Shown here in pieces: positions 52,431 through 61,342 of a stretch of 64,000 nucleotides of DNA; within the stretch, counting starts at the first letter, position 1, and every line of letters starts with the position of its first letter. A program made the translations under genes and the position numbers. This DNA comes from Kistimonas asteriae. GTDB lineage: Bacteria; Pseudomonadota; Gammaproteobacteria; Pseudomonadales; Endozoicomonadaceae. Location: contig NZ_JAEVHF010000002.1 in the NCBI RefSeq assembly GCF_018263925.1, positions 124,001 through 188,000 of the forward strand. Direction: 5' to 3'. The notes below the pieces were generated by a model. That model was not told where the DNA came from. It worked only from the letters and a program-made list of their open reading frames with translations, and searched no databases.

Positions 52431-53342
52431 ATGACAATCAAAAACATCAGCAAGATTGCTGCGGGTGTTGCCCTGGCTGTTGCTGCTACAGCGTCCTATG
52501 GTATGTCGACGTTTGGATCTCATCCTAAAATCACCGAGGAAGCCGCCAAGTATGGCATGTGGGCGCCGGAAGCCATGCAGCTTCTGAAGGCTTCTGTCGT
52601 TTATCCGGATCGTGATTTCAACACGACTGGTGGTGACAAGGATTACATTCCCGAAGTCCATTTTGACCGTTACCAGACAGAAACCAACAAGGAAGCCTTT
52701 ACGAATGGTATCGTTATGTTCCGCAAGAACCTGGCAGCCGCTTCCAAGATGGCGATTGTCGGCGATCTGAACGGCGCATTCACCTACCTGGGCAGTGCCC
52801 TGCATGCCTCTGAAGATTTCATCTCTCACTCCAACTACATTGAGATGAGCGAGAAAGAGCAGCGGATCATTGATGAAATCTTCTTTGAAGGCCGTGACAT
52901 TAACGATGTACCGAAAAGCCTGAAGCTGACCCACTATGATCCGGACATGCCGATCCCGGGTATCCCTGAAGGTAGTGACTATCCCCACAACATCATGAGC
53001 AAGGATTATCCGTTCCGTGGCAAGGTATCCCGTCGTCACTTCGAGAACTACGATGCCCTGGGGTATGAAGTCGCCTTTGATAAAGGGGTACGTTACGGCC
53101 GTCGTGTATTGAATGCATTCATGCTGTCAGTGCCTGAAGACGTTTACCGCACCATGACCAACGTTGAGTTGTGGAACGTGTATCCGCCCAAGCCCAGCAA
53201 CTGTAAGGTTGGCAGCGTTGAAAAGATCACGTTCGGTACCGGTATGGATGCCAACGTCAACGTGGTTTGTGAAGGTAAGCCGGATTACATCTATCCGCCG
53301 CTGACGAATCGTAAGCAGCCGCCAGCGGGTTATCTGGATTGA
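52431..53342 (+). CDS. Secreted Het-C/zinc-phospholipase-C-like protein
   Basis: This 303-residue protein has a signal peptide (to about residue 24). The motif LHASEDFISHSNY carries His125, Asp129 and His133 in the HxxxDxxxH pattern of the phospholipase C/S1-P1 nuclease fold and of Het-C proteins (LHTLEDFxxHSN). Another histidine at 31 could be a metal ligand. It may be a phosphodiesterase acting on lipids in the periplasm or outside; activity is not proved. ATG 52431 is chosen, the ribosome site being weak. It stands alone, between two terminators. Confidence 0.72.
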   Translation: MTIKNISKIAAGVALAVAATASYGMSTFGSHPKITEEAAKYGMWAPEAMQLLKASVVYPDRDFNTTGGDKDYIPEVHFDRYQTETNKEAFTNGIVMFRKNLAAASKMAIVGDLNGAFTYLGSALHASEDFISHSNYIEMSEKEQRIIDEIFFEGRDINDVPKSLKLTHYDPDMPIPGIPEGSDYPHNIMSKDYPFRGKVSRRHFENYDALGYEVAFDKGVRYGRRVLNAFMLSVPEDVYRTMTNVELWNVYPPKPSNCKVGSVEKITFGTGMDANVNVVCEGKPDYIYPPLTNRKQPPAGYLD

Positions 53343-53363
53343 TACCCTGACGGTAAACAGTCA

Positions 53364-53398
53364 ATAACGGCGCATGGCTGAATGCGCCGTTATCTTTT
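53364..53398 (+). terminator. Rho-independent terminator
   Basis: ATAACGGCGCAT and ATGCGCCGTTAT form a perfect twelve-base stem with a six-base loop followed by CTTTT, just after the Het-C-like stop and before a convergent gene. Confidence 0.9.
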
Positions 53399-53414
53399 GT
53401 GTTCAAGTCGCATT

Positions 53415-54272
53415 TCAAGAGGAAGATTCAGAGTCCTTGAGTTTCGCTTTCTTGGCGGTGGTTGGCTCATAGGAAAGGGATGTATCAGCAGGTCTTTTTT
53501 GTGTTGAAGTGCTGGCAGATTTTGATAGACTTTCTAACAACCTGCGAATAGATTGATGCTTGCCTTCTAAATACAATCTATGTCCTTCGGTAGGAATAAG
53601 CTGTTCATATCTTTCTTTCAGCAAGTGTTGGTTTTTTTGAATTTTGGAATAGTTTTCTTTTAACGCTAGTAAGTTAGCGTGTGTGTCACTGATCAGATTT
53701 TGAGTGTCAGTTACTGAAGTTGACTGGCCTTCGGCTAGGTGCTGAAAACGTTCTAGCAAATGATCAAGCGATTGCATATATTCCTCTGATTGCTGGCTCA
53801 GAGCTGAGTTGTATTCTTTTAGCGCCGTCTTTCCGCCTGTAATTTCGAGACCCAGGTTGAGAACGTCATGAAAAGAGCTAAGGTCTTTCTTTTTGAGCAT
53901 ATCTATCAGTGTTGAGTCTGGAGGGGTATCGGGCAAGAATTCACTTATCAATGCTCGATGTTCATTAGATAACGTTTTCAATGCTTCTGGTATGTCATCA
54001 ATGACTGATACGTTAAGTATCTTTTGGCATTGCTCTACAATATATGTATGCACCTCTGTGTATGTTTCTTCACCAAGAGAGGAATCGCTAGAGGAATCCA
54101 ATATGCAATACTCAGACTTCTTGGAGGGAGGGCTATGTGCTGCTGTTTGCCGGTGTGGGGGCACCTCTGTCACTGTTCTGCCACCCGATCTTGCCACGGT
54201 CGACTTACTGGTTTCCGGAGTCGGTGAGTGGTTGCTGCTACCATTGTTACTTGTCGCTTTGCTTGTCTCCAT
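53415..54272 (-). CDS. Hypothetical coiled-coil effector-like protein with C-terminal bipartite NLS-like motif
   Basis: This 285-residue protein is of no known family. The first 50 residues are Ser/Thr/Pro-rich without a signal peptide, and residues about 150-240 are coiled-coil-like. Near the C-terminus KR (259-260) and KKAKLK (274-279) form a nucleoplasmin-like bipartite nuclear localisation pattern beginning KRPAD. GGAG lies upstream of the ATG. AT-rich and divergent from the 54560 gene, from which it is separated by 287 bases without a recognised signal. Export to a host nucleus is inference. Confidence 0.6.
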   Translation of the reverse strand: METSKATSNNGSSNHSPTPETSKSTVARSGGRTVTEVPPHRQTAAHSPPSKKSEYCILDSSSDSSLGEETYTEVHTYIVEQCQKILNVSVIDDIPEALKTLSNEHRALISEFLPDTPPDSTLIDMLKKKDLSSFHDVLNLGLEITGGKTALKEYNSALSQQSEEYMQSLDHLLERFQHLAEGQSTSVTDTQNLISDTHANLLALKENYSKIQKNQHLLKERYEQLIPTEGHRLYLEGKHQSIRRLLESLSKSASTSTQKRPADTSLSYEPTTAKKAKLKDSESSS

Positions 54273-54559
54273 AAATACTCCGTCTCTTTAACTAACAAGC
54301 CTATCCATTCTTTATTTATGAAAAGACCCTACTAGGACTATAACCATAAGGTTTTCAGAAAGTACTTCAGTGACGAATAGGGCAGATCTGATGACAAAGT
54401 AAATAACCAATATGTTAAGTGTGGTTTCCCAAAGCAGCCTGAATGCTGACAGTTTTGGGTGATATAGGGAAAGACGATCAAAAAACTACGATCCTGCGGA
54501 ACTATTTTCAGCGGCATCCTTCTATTTAAGGTGTATCTTTGATCTTAAGGGAATAGATA

Positions 54560-56344
54560 ATGGCAAGTAGTTCTCCGAGTAAAAAAATAGAGCAAGATCT
54601 TTTAAGTCTTGGCTGGCGTCCAAAGGATAAAAGAGCGAAAGCTGAATTTGCGTCACAGAAAGTAACCTTAAAAAAGGGACGCTCAATTCTGGATTTAACG
54701 CAGCTGGATGAACCTGTTCCCTCTGGCCACACCAGGCGACAATCCCTACAGCGATATCGGACCGCTTCAACATTAGTAGCAACAGCTGCAAGACAGGAGA
54801 TAGAGGAACCTGTACCGGTTAAAGAGGCCAAAACAGATCTTGAAAACAGTGAGTTTTTCTTTTTGCACTGTTTGCTGTTGAATAAACTGTCGGAGGAGGG
54901 TTTTTCCCGTGATGACGCTTCATGTCATGATCTGTGCCGGCTTACAGATCAGGCGATTGAATATGTTGATTATTTGACTTCGCTGGCGGAGGGTGCGCTC
55001 GGCAATCTGCATACCGTTGTCCCGGATCAGATATCACCGACCATCAGGGGTCGGCTTCTCAAAAATCTGCATAGTTACGAGATTCTTAAGAAAGATTTTT
55101 TTATTCAATGTAGGAATGTCTTTGAACAAGGGCTGAAAACTGCAGTAAAGCGAGAGCTTAAGCCAGACTTTGATGCTGAAATGCCATACGTTGTCGTAAC
55201 CCAGCGGGAAGATATGGTAGAGAAACTAAAGCAGGGCTGGGAGCATCTGATTCGTTATCTTGACCAATGTCGTGAATGCTTGCCTGCACCTTCTGTATTG
55301 GTGGATGAGTATTGCCTTGAACTTCCCCTGCTTTCGGATATCAAGGTAAAAACGGCCTTGAGGGATATGATCGAGAAGTTACAGCGAGCGGCGAACCTTA
55401 TGGATAAAAACTGGATAGCGTTAGATTACGCGATAGGAGAAAAAACCATACCTGATTACATCAGGAGGGAAAGAACATACAGCGTACTGCTTCCTATTAA
55501 TAATCAACCATTGCCACCCAGTTGTGACACGCTTGATGATTCTACGTTGTCTGATGACTCCCTTGAAAAGAAGCGCCCGGTGCAACCTCCCTCGGTGATT
55601 GCTAGAAGCTCTTCTATTGGTGTGGAGTTGGATGATAAAAAAGCCTTTCTCACAGCGTCAGAGGCAAAAGCATACATCGATAGCCTGTCAGAAAAAGAGT
55701 CACGGCAATCTGCTCAGGCCTCTTGCGTTGGGCTGACAACTTGCGTTGGGTTCAAGGCTATTAGCTCATTTGATCCTAAACCATCACGCTACAGTAGCTT
55801 GGAACCTGTTTCTAAACAGCTGTTGTCTCAAATGCCAAAGCGAGGACGTGAAATTATCAGGAAAGTCAGGATAAAGCTGAATGAAATGGATAATTCAGCT
55901 GACCCTCAGGCTATGATGACGAAGGTGCAGAAGAGGGATTTAAAAAAATTATTAAAGGATCTGCAGTTATCATCGGCTTTTTGGACAACAGAGTTTCCAT
56001 CGCTACAGAAAGTTTATAGTGATTGCTATGAAGAGAGCCTCATGCGCAGCCGTGAAAAGCAAGAACGAAAATTATTGGAAGTATTTAAAAATCTGTTCAA
56101 GAAGGAAAAGTCTCGCCGGCAGCGACACCTGACGGAATCGGATACTCCGGTTCAAGAATATTTCCGGCCCCCCTCACCAGAACGGTTTTATTCATTACCG
56201 GTAGGTGACTCGTCCGGCCACCTTATACCGCCTGAAATAATGGATATTATACCTCCAACACCATCACACAGTGAGAATAGTGGTGCGTCCCCCGCAGCGG
56301 AGCTGTCACCTGAACCTTCATCCGCAGGTGTTGATTTGGTTTGA
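54560..56344 (+). CDS. Hypothetical large effector-like protein
   Basis: This 594-residue protein has no recognised domain. It has no signal peptide; the N-terminus is MASSSPSKK. The body is mostly helical and ends with a very basic helix (KNLFKKEKSRRQRH, about 525-540), then a Pro/Ser-rich tail (PPSPERF, PPTPSHSENSG). Basic clusters could be nuclear signals. AAGGGAATAG precedes the ATG. It is AT-rich and paired head-to-head with the coiled-coil gene, like the 31164/32901 pair, so these look like effector couples. Function not assigned. Confidence 0.6.
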   Translation: MASSSPSKKIEQDLLSLGWRPKDKRAKAEFASQKVTLKKGRSILDLTQLDEPVPSGHTRRQSLQRYRTASTLVATAARQEIEEPVPVKEAKTDLENSEFFFLHCLLLNKLSEEGFSRDDASCHDLCRLTDQAIEYVDYLTSLAEGALGNLHTVVPDQISPTIRGRLLKNLHSYEILKKDFFIQCRNVFEQGLKTAVKRELKPDFDAEMPYVVVTQREDMVEKLKQGWEHLIRYLDQCRECLPAPSVLVDEYCLELPLLSDIKVKTALRDMIEKLQRAANLMDKNWIALDYAIGEKTIPDYIRRERTYSVLLPINNQPLPPSCDTLDDSTLSDDSLEKKRPVQPPSVIARSSSIGVELDDKKAFLTASEAKAYIDSLSEKESRQSAQASCVGLTTCVGFKAISSFDPKPSRYSSLEPVSKQLLSQMPKRGREIIRKVRIKLNEMDNSADPQAMMTKVQKRDLKKLLKDLQLSSAFWTTEFPSLQKVYSDCYEESLMRSREKQERKLLEVFKNLFKKEKSRRQRHLTESDTPVQEYFRPPSPERFYSLPVGDSSGHLIPPEIMDIIPPTPSHSENSGASPAAELSPEPSSAGVDLV

Positions 56345-56774
56345 TCAGTTGTTCATTCGTCATCACAGGGTGAAATGATCCGCTATTATGCCTTTCGGGA
56401 CTTTGTGGGGGATTATGGTTACTGTCGATAAGTTGTGTTTTTTCGACAATGATTAGGGGGAGTATTCAACTTTTTGTAAGCGTTGTATTTCAGCCTCTAC
56501 GGCAGCTTTCTGCTTCTCTTGCTCAAGATGACTTTCGAAAATTGTAATTCCTGTATCCAACTAAACTGCGCTGCAGCTTATGGCATTTGATACAGCCTGG
56601 TTGATAACGGATTAGCGAATATTTCTGTCTATTCAGGTTGCCGAGTCATTCGAAAACACGGGAATCCGTCACTGGCGCTGTGGTTTTGCGCTGGACAACA
56701 GGTTATGGCGGAGTAGACTCCCTTGCGTCCAATTGTCTCTATAACATCATTTTGGCCGGGTAAGGGGAAAGCCC
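56345..56774. other. Intergenic region with possible gene remnant
   Basis: A 430-base gap. On the minus strand about 56454-56549 reads as a short coiled-coil-like frame ending QRLQKVEYSP-stop (FESHLEQEKQKAAVEAEIQ), with a stop codon just upstream. It may be the 3' remnant of a lost gene. Otherwise nothing is recognised. Confidence 0.3.
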
Positions 56775-57551
56775 ATGAGTATCAAGAAGACGGTTTCGAT
56801 TGCACTGGTTGCGATTGTGGCGCTAATGGTTCTGGTGGTCGTGATCACCCTCCGGAACCTGGATGGTATTGTCAAAGACGTGATTGAGACGACTGGCTCC
56901 AAAATAACGGGGACGCCCGTTACGCTGAACAGTGTCAAGATCACCTTGCGTGATGGCCGCGGTGAATTGAATCAGCTGGCCATCGCCAATCCCAAAGGGT
57001 TTGAGAGCCCTGATATTTTCAGCATGAATGCAATTGCTCTGCAGGTGAGCCCCAAGTCCCTGTCAGGTCCGGTGGTTGTCATTAATGAAATCCTTGTTGA
57101 TGGTATGGATATCACGGCAGAACAGAAAGGTGCGACTACGAATATCCAGACCCTGTTAAAGGATATCAAGGAGCGCAGTGCGAAGAAGCCTGCCGGTGAA
57201 GAAGAAAAGCCTGCTGAGCCTGCCAAGAAAGAAGAGGGTGCCGATATCCGCCTGATGGTGGAAAACCTCAGCTTTACCAATGCCACGTTGAAGTTGATGA
57301 CTGAGGACAAGGGTGACCATACCCTCAAAATGCCTAATATCGTCATGACTAACCTTGGGGATAAAACCACGGGTTTGACGCCGGACGAACTGAGTGAAGA
57401 GATTCTTAACCGCCTGTTGGCACAAACTGAGAAAGTTGTCGCCGACCGCCTGCAGGACATTGCGCGGAAAAAGCTGGAAGAAGAGTTATCGAAAAAACTG
57501 TCTGATAAAGACAAGGAAAATCTGAATAAACTGAAGTCCCTGTTCCAGTAA
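56775..57551 (+). CDS. AsmA/DUF748-like envelope protein
   Basis: This 258-residue protein has one N-terminal TM (about 7-26). A beta-rich segment resembling AsmA/DUF748 proteins follows (TGSKITGTPVTLNSVKITLRDG, ELNQLAIANPKGF, VVINEILVDGMDI). Then come a Lys/Glu/Pro-rich linker (about 135-155), a second beta part, and a C-terminal charged helix (RLQDIARKKLEEELSKKL). It lacks the long repeated domain of true AsmA. It may act in outer-membrane lipid homeostasis. A strong bidirectional terminator follows. Confidence 0.7.
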   Translation: MSIKKTVSIALVAIVALMVLVVVITLRNLDGIVKDVIETTGSKITGTPVTLNSVKITLRDGRGELNQLAIANPKGFESPDIFSMNAIALQVSPKSLSGPVVVINEILVDGMDITAEQKGATTNIQTLLKDIKERSAKKPAGEEEKPAEPAKKEEGADIRLMVENLSFTNATLKLMTEDKGDHTLKMPNIVMTNLGDKTTGLTPDELSEEILNRLLAQTEKVVADRLQDIARKKLEEELSKKLSDKDKENLNKLKSLFQ

Positions 57552-57590
57552 TCCATAAAAAAGCCCCTGAAAGAGGGGCTTTTTTATGGA
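57552..57590. terminator. Bidirectional terminator
   Basis: A perfect seventeen-base stem (TCCATAAAAAAGCCCCT with its complement) around a five-base loop, with A and T runs on either side, between convergent genes. Confidence 0.95.
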
Positions 57591-57611
57591 TGAGACAACG
57601 TGCAGGTTCCA

Positions 57612-58592
57612 TTATTCCGCGCTCAGGACAATCTTGCCGACCGCTTTACGGTCTTCTAGATGCCGATGGGCATCAGCCACATCCCAGATGGTGAACCGCT
57701 TCGGGTCAATCAGGGGATTGATAACACCGTTATCGACCAGCCGTGCAATCTCTTCCATGATCTTGCCGTGGGCCGGGCGGTTGATACCATGGACCAGCGG
57801 GATCAGCATAAGGATGCCATGCAGACTCAGGCTTTTCAGTACGACCTGTGAGGTGTCGTCTACTGGCAGTGTGGTAGCCACCTCACCGTTGAAACGTACG
57901 GCCTCAAAGCTACGCTGGATATTGGCGCCGGCGATGGTGTCAAAGACCTTATCGAAGCCCTGGCCATCCGTATATTGGCGAACGTAATCCGCAACCGGCG
58001 TATCAACGCTGTTGACCACGTGATCGGCGTTCAGCTGCCTTGCGGTTTCCAGGTTGCGGGGCGTGGTCGTAGTGGTGACGGTTGCACCCAGATGTTTGGC
58101 CAATTGAATAGCGATATGGCCGACTCCGCCTGTCGCGCCATGTATCAACAGATTGTCGCCTTTCTGGATGTTCATCTTGTCATGCAGGGCCTCCCAGGCT
58201 GTCAGGGATACCAGCGGCAATGCGGCGGATTCTTCCATGGTCAGGCTGTTGGGCTTATGGGCCATGAGATCCGCATCAACCAGCATGTATTCCGCCAGTG
58301 CACCATCCTGACCGGCAATACCACCGGCGCAGCCATAAACTTCGTCGCCGGGCTTGAACCGGGTGACGCCCTCACCCACCTCTTTGACAGTACCGGCGAC
58401 ATCGCCATGAAGGATTTCCGGCAGGTTGGCTGACCACGGAGTTTCGACAGAACGGAGCATGGTATCCAGCGGGTTGACGCTGGAGGCTCGCACTTCGACG
58501 ACCATATGGCCAGCCTTTGCGACAGGCATGGGCTTTTCGGTTTGCTCGAACACATCAGCGGCGCCTAACTGGCGGACAATCATGGCTTTCAT
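57612..58592 (-). CDS. MDR-family zinc-type alcohol dehydrogenase / quinone oxidoreductase
   Basis: This 326-residue medium-chain dehydrogenase/reductase has the GroES-like N-terminal half (ASSVNPLDTMLR, HGDVAGTVKEVGEGVTRFKPGDEVYG) and the Rossmann motif LLIHGATGGVGHIAIQLAKHLGA. It lacks the structural-zinc cysteines of classic ADHs, so it is probably an NADPH-dependent quinone or enone reductase. It is divergent from the LysR gene at 58758, its likely regulator. The substrate is unknown. Confidence 0.9.
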   Translation of the reverse strand: MKAMIVRQLGAADVFEQTEKPMPVAKAGHMVVEVRASSVNPLDTMLRSVETPWSANLPEILHGDVAGTVKEVGEGVTRFKPGDEVYGCAGGIAGQDGALAEYMLVDADLMAHKPNSLTMEESAALPLVSLTAWEALHDKMNIQKGDNLLIHGATGGVGHIAIQLAKHLGATVTTTTTPRNLETARQLNADHVVNSVDTPVADYVRQYTDGQGFDKVFDTIAGANIQRSFEAVRFNGEVATTLPVDDTSQVVLKSLSLHGILMLIPLVHGINRPAHGKIMEEIARLVDNGVINPLIDPKRFTIWDVADAHRHLEDRKAVGKIVLSAE

Positions 58593-58757
58593 GGAACAGC
58601 TCTCATCCTGGTCAAAAAAGATAAACGCAGTCTAGGGGGGCGGATTCCCGCTCACAAGGCAGCGTCCGGCAAAGGATTTTTGCTTTATGCGCAAAGGTGG
58701 CATAAGTTGCCGCTCGATTGCCCAAGGTAAACCGGACGCTGGTAGAAACTGTTTACG

Positions 58758-59639
58758 ATGATGACACGTCTTATGTACTTTAATGCGGTGGTGGAATCCG
58801 GTAGTTTCTCGGAAGCCGGGCGGATGCTGGATGTTCAGCCCTCATCGGTTTCACGACAGGTGACCGCTCTTGAGAAAGAACTGGGCGTTGCACTCCTTAA
58901 CCGCACGACACGGAGTATTGGTCTGACGGAAGCGGGTCGCCAGTATTACGGGTATTCCCGTCGTGTGTTACTGGAGCTTGAGGAGGCGCGTCGAGCGGTT
59001 CATGCTTTGTCGGATACACCCCGTGGGAGGTTACGGCTCAGTATGACGGTGGGGTTCGGGGAGAGTGTCGTATTGCCCTTGATACCTGCCTTTATGGCTC
59101 GTTACCCGGACATTGCCGTCGATATTGAGTTGACCGAGCGCGTGGTCGACCTGGTGGATGAAAATATTGATGTTGCTCTGCGCAGTGGTCAGCTGCCGGA
59201 TTCCAGCCTGATTGCCACCAGGGTGGCTGAGAATGATTTCCTGCTCTGCGCCACACCAGCGTTCCTTACGCAAGAGGGCCAACCATCAAGCCCCGACGAA
59301 CTGGCGGCGTTTAATTGCATTCGCTATGGTTATGCTGGCTGGCGTGAATGGTATCTGCTGGATGAGCAACCTGTCCGTTTGGCGATCAATGGTTCACTCA
59401 CGATCAATACAGTGCAGGGACAGAAACAACTGGTATTGAACCATGGCGGTATTGCTCTGATACCACGTTGGGCTGTGGAGGATGAGCTGCGTCGTGGAGA
59501 GCTAGCCACCCTGTTGCCGGCGCATCGTTTCAGTCCGCAGGAAAGCTTAAGTGCCACCTACGCCATTTATCTGAATCGAACACTGGTATCCGGTAAGGTG
59601 CGTGCCTTTTTGGATTTTCTCAGGGCGTCACTTACCTGA
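58758..59639 (+). CDS. LysR-family transcriptional regulator
   Basis: This 293-residue protein has an N-terminal winged HTH (residues 1-60: FNAVVESGSFSEAGRMLDVQPSSVSRQVTALEKELGVALLNRTTR) and a LysR substrate-binding domain. The LPLIPAFMARYPDIAVDIELTERVVDLVDENIDVALR block is typical of the DsdC/AaeR-like CrgA group. It is divergent from an MDR oxidoreductase gene (165-base gap), whose expression it probably controls. Confidence 0.93.
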   Translation: MMTRLMYFNAVVESGSFSEAGRMLDVQPSSVSRQVTALEKELGVALLNRTTRSIGLTEAGRQYYGYSRRVLLELEEARRAVHALSDTPRGRLRLSMTVGFGESVVLPLIPAFMARYPDIAVDIELTERVVDLVDENIDVALRSGQLPDSSLIATRVAENDFLLCATPAFLTQEGQPSSPDELAAFNCIRYGYAGWREWYLLDEQPVRLAINGSLTINTVQGQKQLVLNHGGIALIPRWAVEDELRRGELATLLPAHRFSPQESLSATYAIYLNRTLVSGKVRAFLDFLRASLT

Positions 59640-59668
59640 GAGGCACAGTCTTCACTGTACTTGGCGAA

Positions 59669-60295
59669 TTACTGTTTCTGGTGGCGTTCTAGTTGATGGG
59701 ACGTCTCGGTATTGGCAAGCAAACGGATGCTAGCCTGCCAGAGGGGATCATTAGTCAATTGCTTCAGTGCGATGGTGTGTGGATCGTCAGGACGACCGTT
59801 GCGGCTTCGTGCTTCCATGCGATGCAGGGCTTCACGCAACGGACCGGCGTCACCTTTTTTTGCCAGTTGTCCAGCCGCCTCCAGTGAATACCGGAAAGCA
59901 GCAAACTCGTTAGCCACCCGTGACCGGTCATTTCTGTCTTTCTGCCGGTTGTAGAGAATATGGCCATATTCATGGAGTAAAACAATCATCAGCCGGTCTT
60001 CCGGATACTGGGGAAGATCGTTCATCAGGTAGAACGTACTCAGTACAATCCGGTGTTTTCCGCCAGCTTTGCCGGGACCTCCTTTTCTCTCATTTGAGAG
60101 GATTATCTGCACATCTTGATCACGGATATCCACAAGTAAGCCCCAAAACCTGGGACGATGAGTCTGGCAATAGTGGACGACCTGTCTGAATTGACTGGTT
60201 GACAGTGTGCCACCTGGCTGAATCTTGCCTTCTTCAGCCTGCGAAAACGAAGACAGCAGGATGGACACTGAAAGAGCAATCCATTGCTTTAGCAT
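59669..60295 (-). CDS. Putative secreted zinc metallopeptidase-like protein
   Basis: This 208-residue protein has a signal peptide ending SQA (about residue 20). A zincin motif HEYGH lies at 108-112, in the helix MIVLLHEYGHILYN. A glutamate at about 130 (ANEFAAFRYSLEAA) could be the third ligand. I do not recognise a named family. It is convergent with the LysR gene and divergent from the EamA gene; no operon partner. Peptidase activity is inferred from the motif alone. Confidence 0.6.
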   Translation of the reverse strand: MLKQWIALSVSILLSSFSQAEEGKIQPGGTLSTSQFRQVVHYCQTHRPRFWGLLVDIRDQDVQIILSNERKGGPGKAGGKHRIVLSTFYLMNDLPQYPEDRLMIVLLHEYGHILYNRQKDRNDRSRVANEFAAFRYSLEAAGQLAKKGDAGPLREALHRMEARSRNGRPDDPHTIALKQLTNDPLWQASIRLLANTETSHQLERHQKQ

Positions 60296-60438
60296 GATTA
60301 TTGGCTCAGGTTATGCGTTGGTTTTCAGGCATTTCACTCATACTATGGATTATAGAAGAAAGCGTCGGGATATATGACGTTACCTATGGGAGCATCCAGG
60401 GGCTTAGGCGACTAGCAATGAAAGGGAGAACCGGGTTG

Positions 60439-61305
60439 ATGAATTCAACGCATTCCCGGCAGGGGCATCTGCTGGCTTTTGCCGGCGCTCTCTGTCTGAC
60501 ACCGGACGGTGTGTTGGTAAGGTTGGCCGGTGTGGATGACTGGAGTCTGGTGTTCTGGCGGGGGGCGATGATTGGCGTTGCGCTGTTTTTGATCATGGCG
60601 CTCCGTTACCGGGCCAATGTCATTCAACAGTGGGTGCCGAGAGGCTCTCGTGCCTGGCTGGGTTCTGCATTGTTTGCCGTCAGTAGTATGACCTTTGTCA
60701 TGGGGATCACCCACACGAGTATTGCCAATGCGCTGGTCATCCTGAGTACCACGCCGTTGTTTGCAGCTGTGTATGGCCGTCTCTTTTTGGGTGAAACAAC
60801 GGCTCGGCGAACCTGGGTTGCCATGGGGTTGGCGGTTGTCGGGATTGCCGTGGTGTTTGCTGGTGACCTTCAGGGAGGCGGATGGCTCGGTAATCTGTTT
60901 GCGCTTGCGTGCGCCTGTCTGACAGCGGCGCATATTACGGTGATTCGTAGTGCCAGTGGCAAGATCAATGTGATGTCGGTCTATGGCTGGGGAGGTCTGC
61001 TGGTCGCTGTTGCCTGTCTGCTGATTGTTCCTTCGCTGGCGCTGAGTCTGAAATCGTTTCTTGTGCTGGCTGTGATGGGACTGCTATCCGGCTTAGCCTT
61101 CTTTATGCTGGGCGAGGGTGCCAGGCGTGTGCCCGCACCGGAAGTCACCCTGATGATGTTGCTGGAACCTACTATCGGGCCCATCTGGGCATTTTGGGTA
61201 TTGGGTGAGATACCTTCAGGCAGCACCGTTATTGGTGGTGTGATCGTTGTAGCGACACTGGTCACCCATTCACTTTACAGCCTTTACCGGCAGAAGGCTC
61301 AGTAG
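60439..61305 (+). CDS. EamA/DMT-superfamily transporter
   Basis: This inner-membrane transporter of about 288 residues has ten hydrophobic segments in two EamA repeats. The first holds LVFWRGAMIG and GITHTSIANALVILSTTPLFAAVYGRLFLGE; the second, the conserved VTLMMLLEPTIGPIWAFWVLGE. The start at 60439 follows GGGAG; frames from 60301 or 60418 would add an unlikely hydrophobic preface. The substrate (amino acid, nucleotide, other metabolite) cannot be predicted. Confidence 0.88.
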   Translation: MNSTHSRQGHLLAFAGALCLTPDGVLVRLAGVDDWSLVFWRGAMIGVALFLIMALRYRANVIQQWVPRGSRAWLGSALFAVSSMTFVMGITHTSIANALVILSTTPLFAAVYGRLFLGETTARRTWVAMGLAVVGIAVVFAGDLQGGGWLGNLFALACACLTAAHITVIRSASGKINVMSVYGWGGLLVAVACLLIVPSLALSLKSFLVLAVMGLLSGLAFFMLGEGARRVPAPEVTLMMLLEPTIGPIWAFWVLGEIPSGSTVIGGVIVVATLVTHSLYSLYRQKAQ

Positions 61306-61309
61306 TTGA

Positions 61310-61332
61310 CGGGTACTCGATAGAAATACCCG
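61310..61332. terminator. Hairpin between convergent genes
   Basis: CGGGTA pairs with TACCCG between the EamA and alcohol dehydrogenase stops, with a short CCTTT after it. A weak candidate. Confidence 0.4.
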
Positions 61333-61342
61333 CCTTTAACCG

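Noticed and set aside
2571..54290. CCGTCTCTTTA repeated at 2571, 30958 and 54280
   Set aside because: More common than chance, but the contexts differ. In one place it is simply the complement of a ribosome site, so no single function can be supported.
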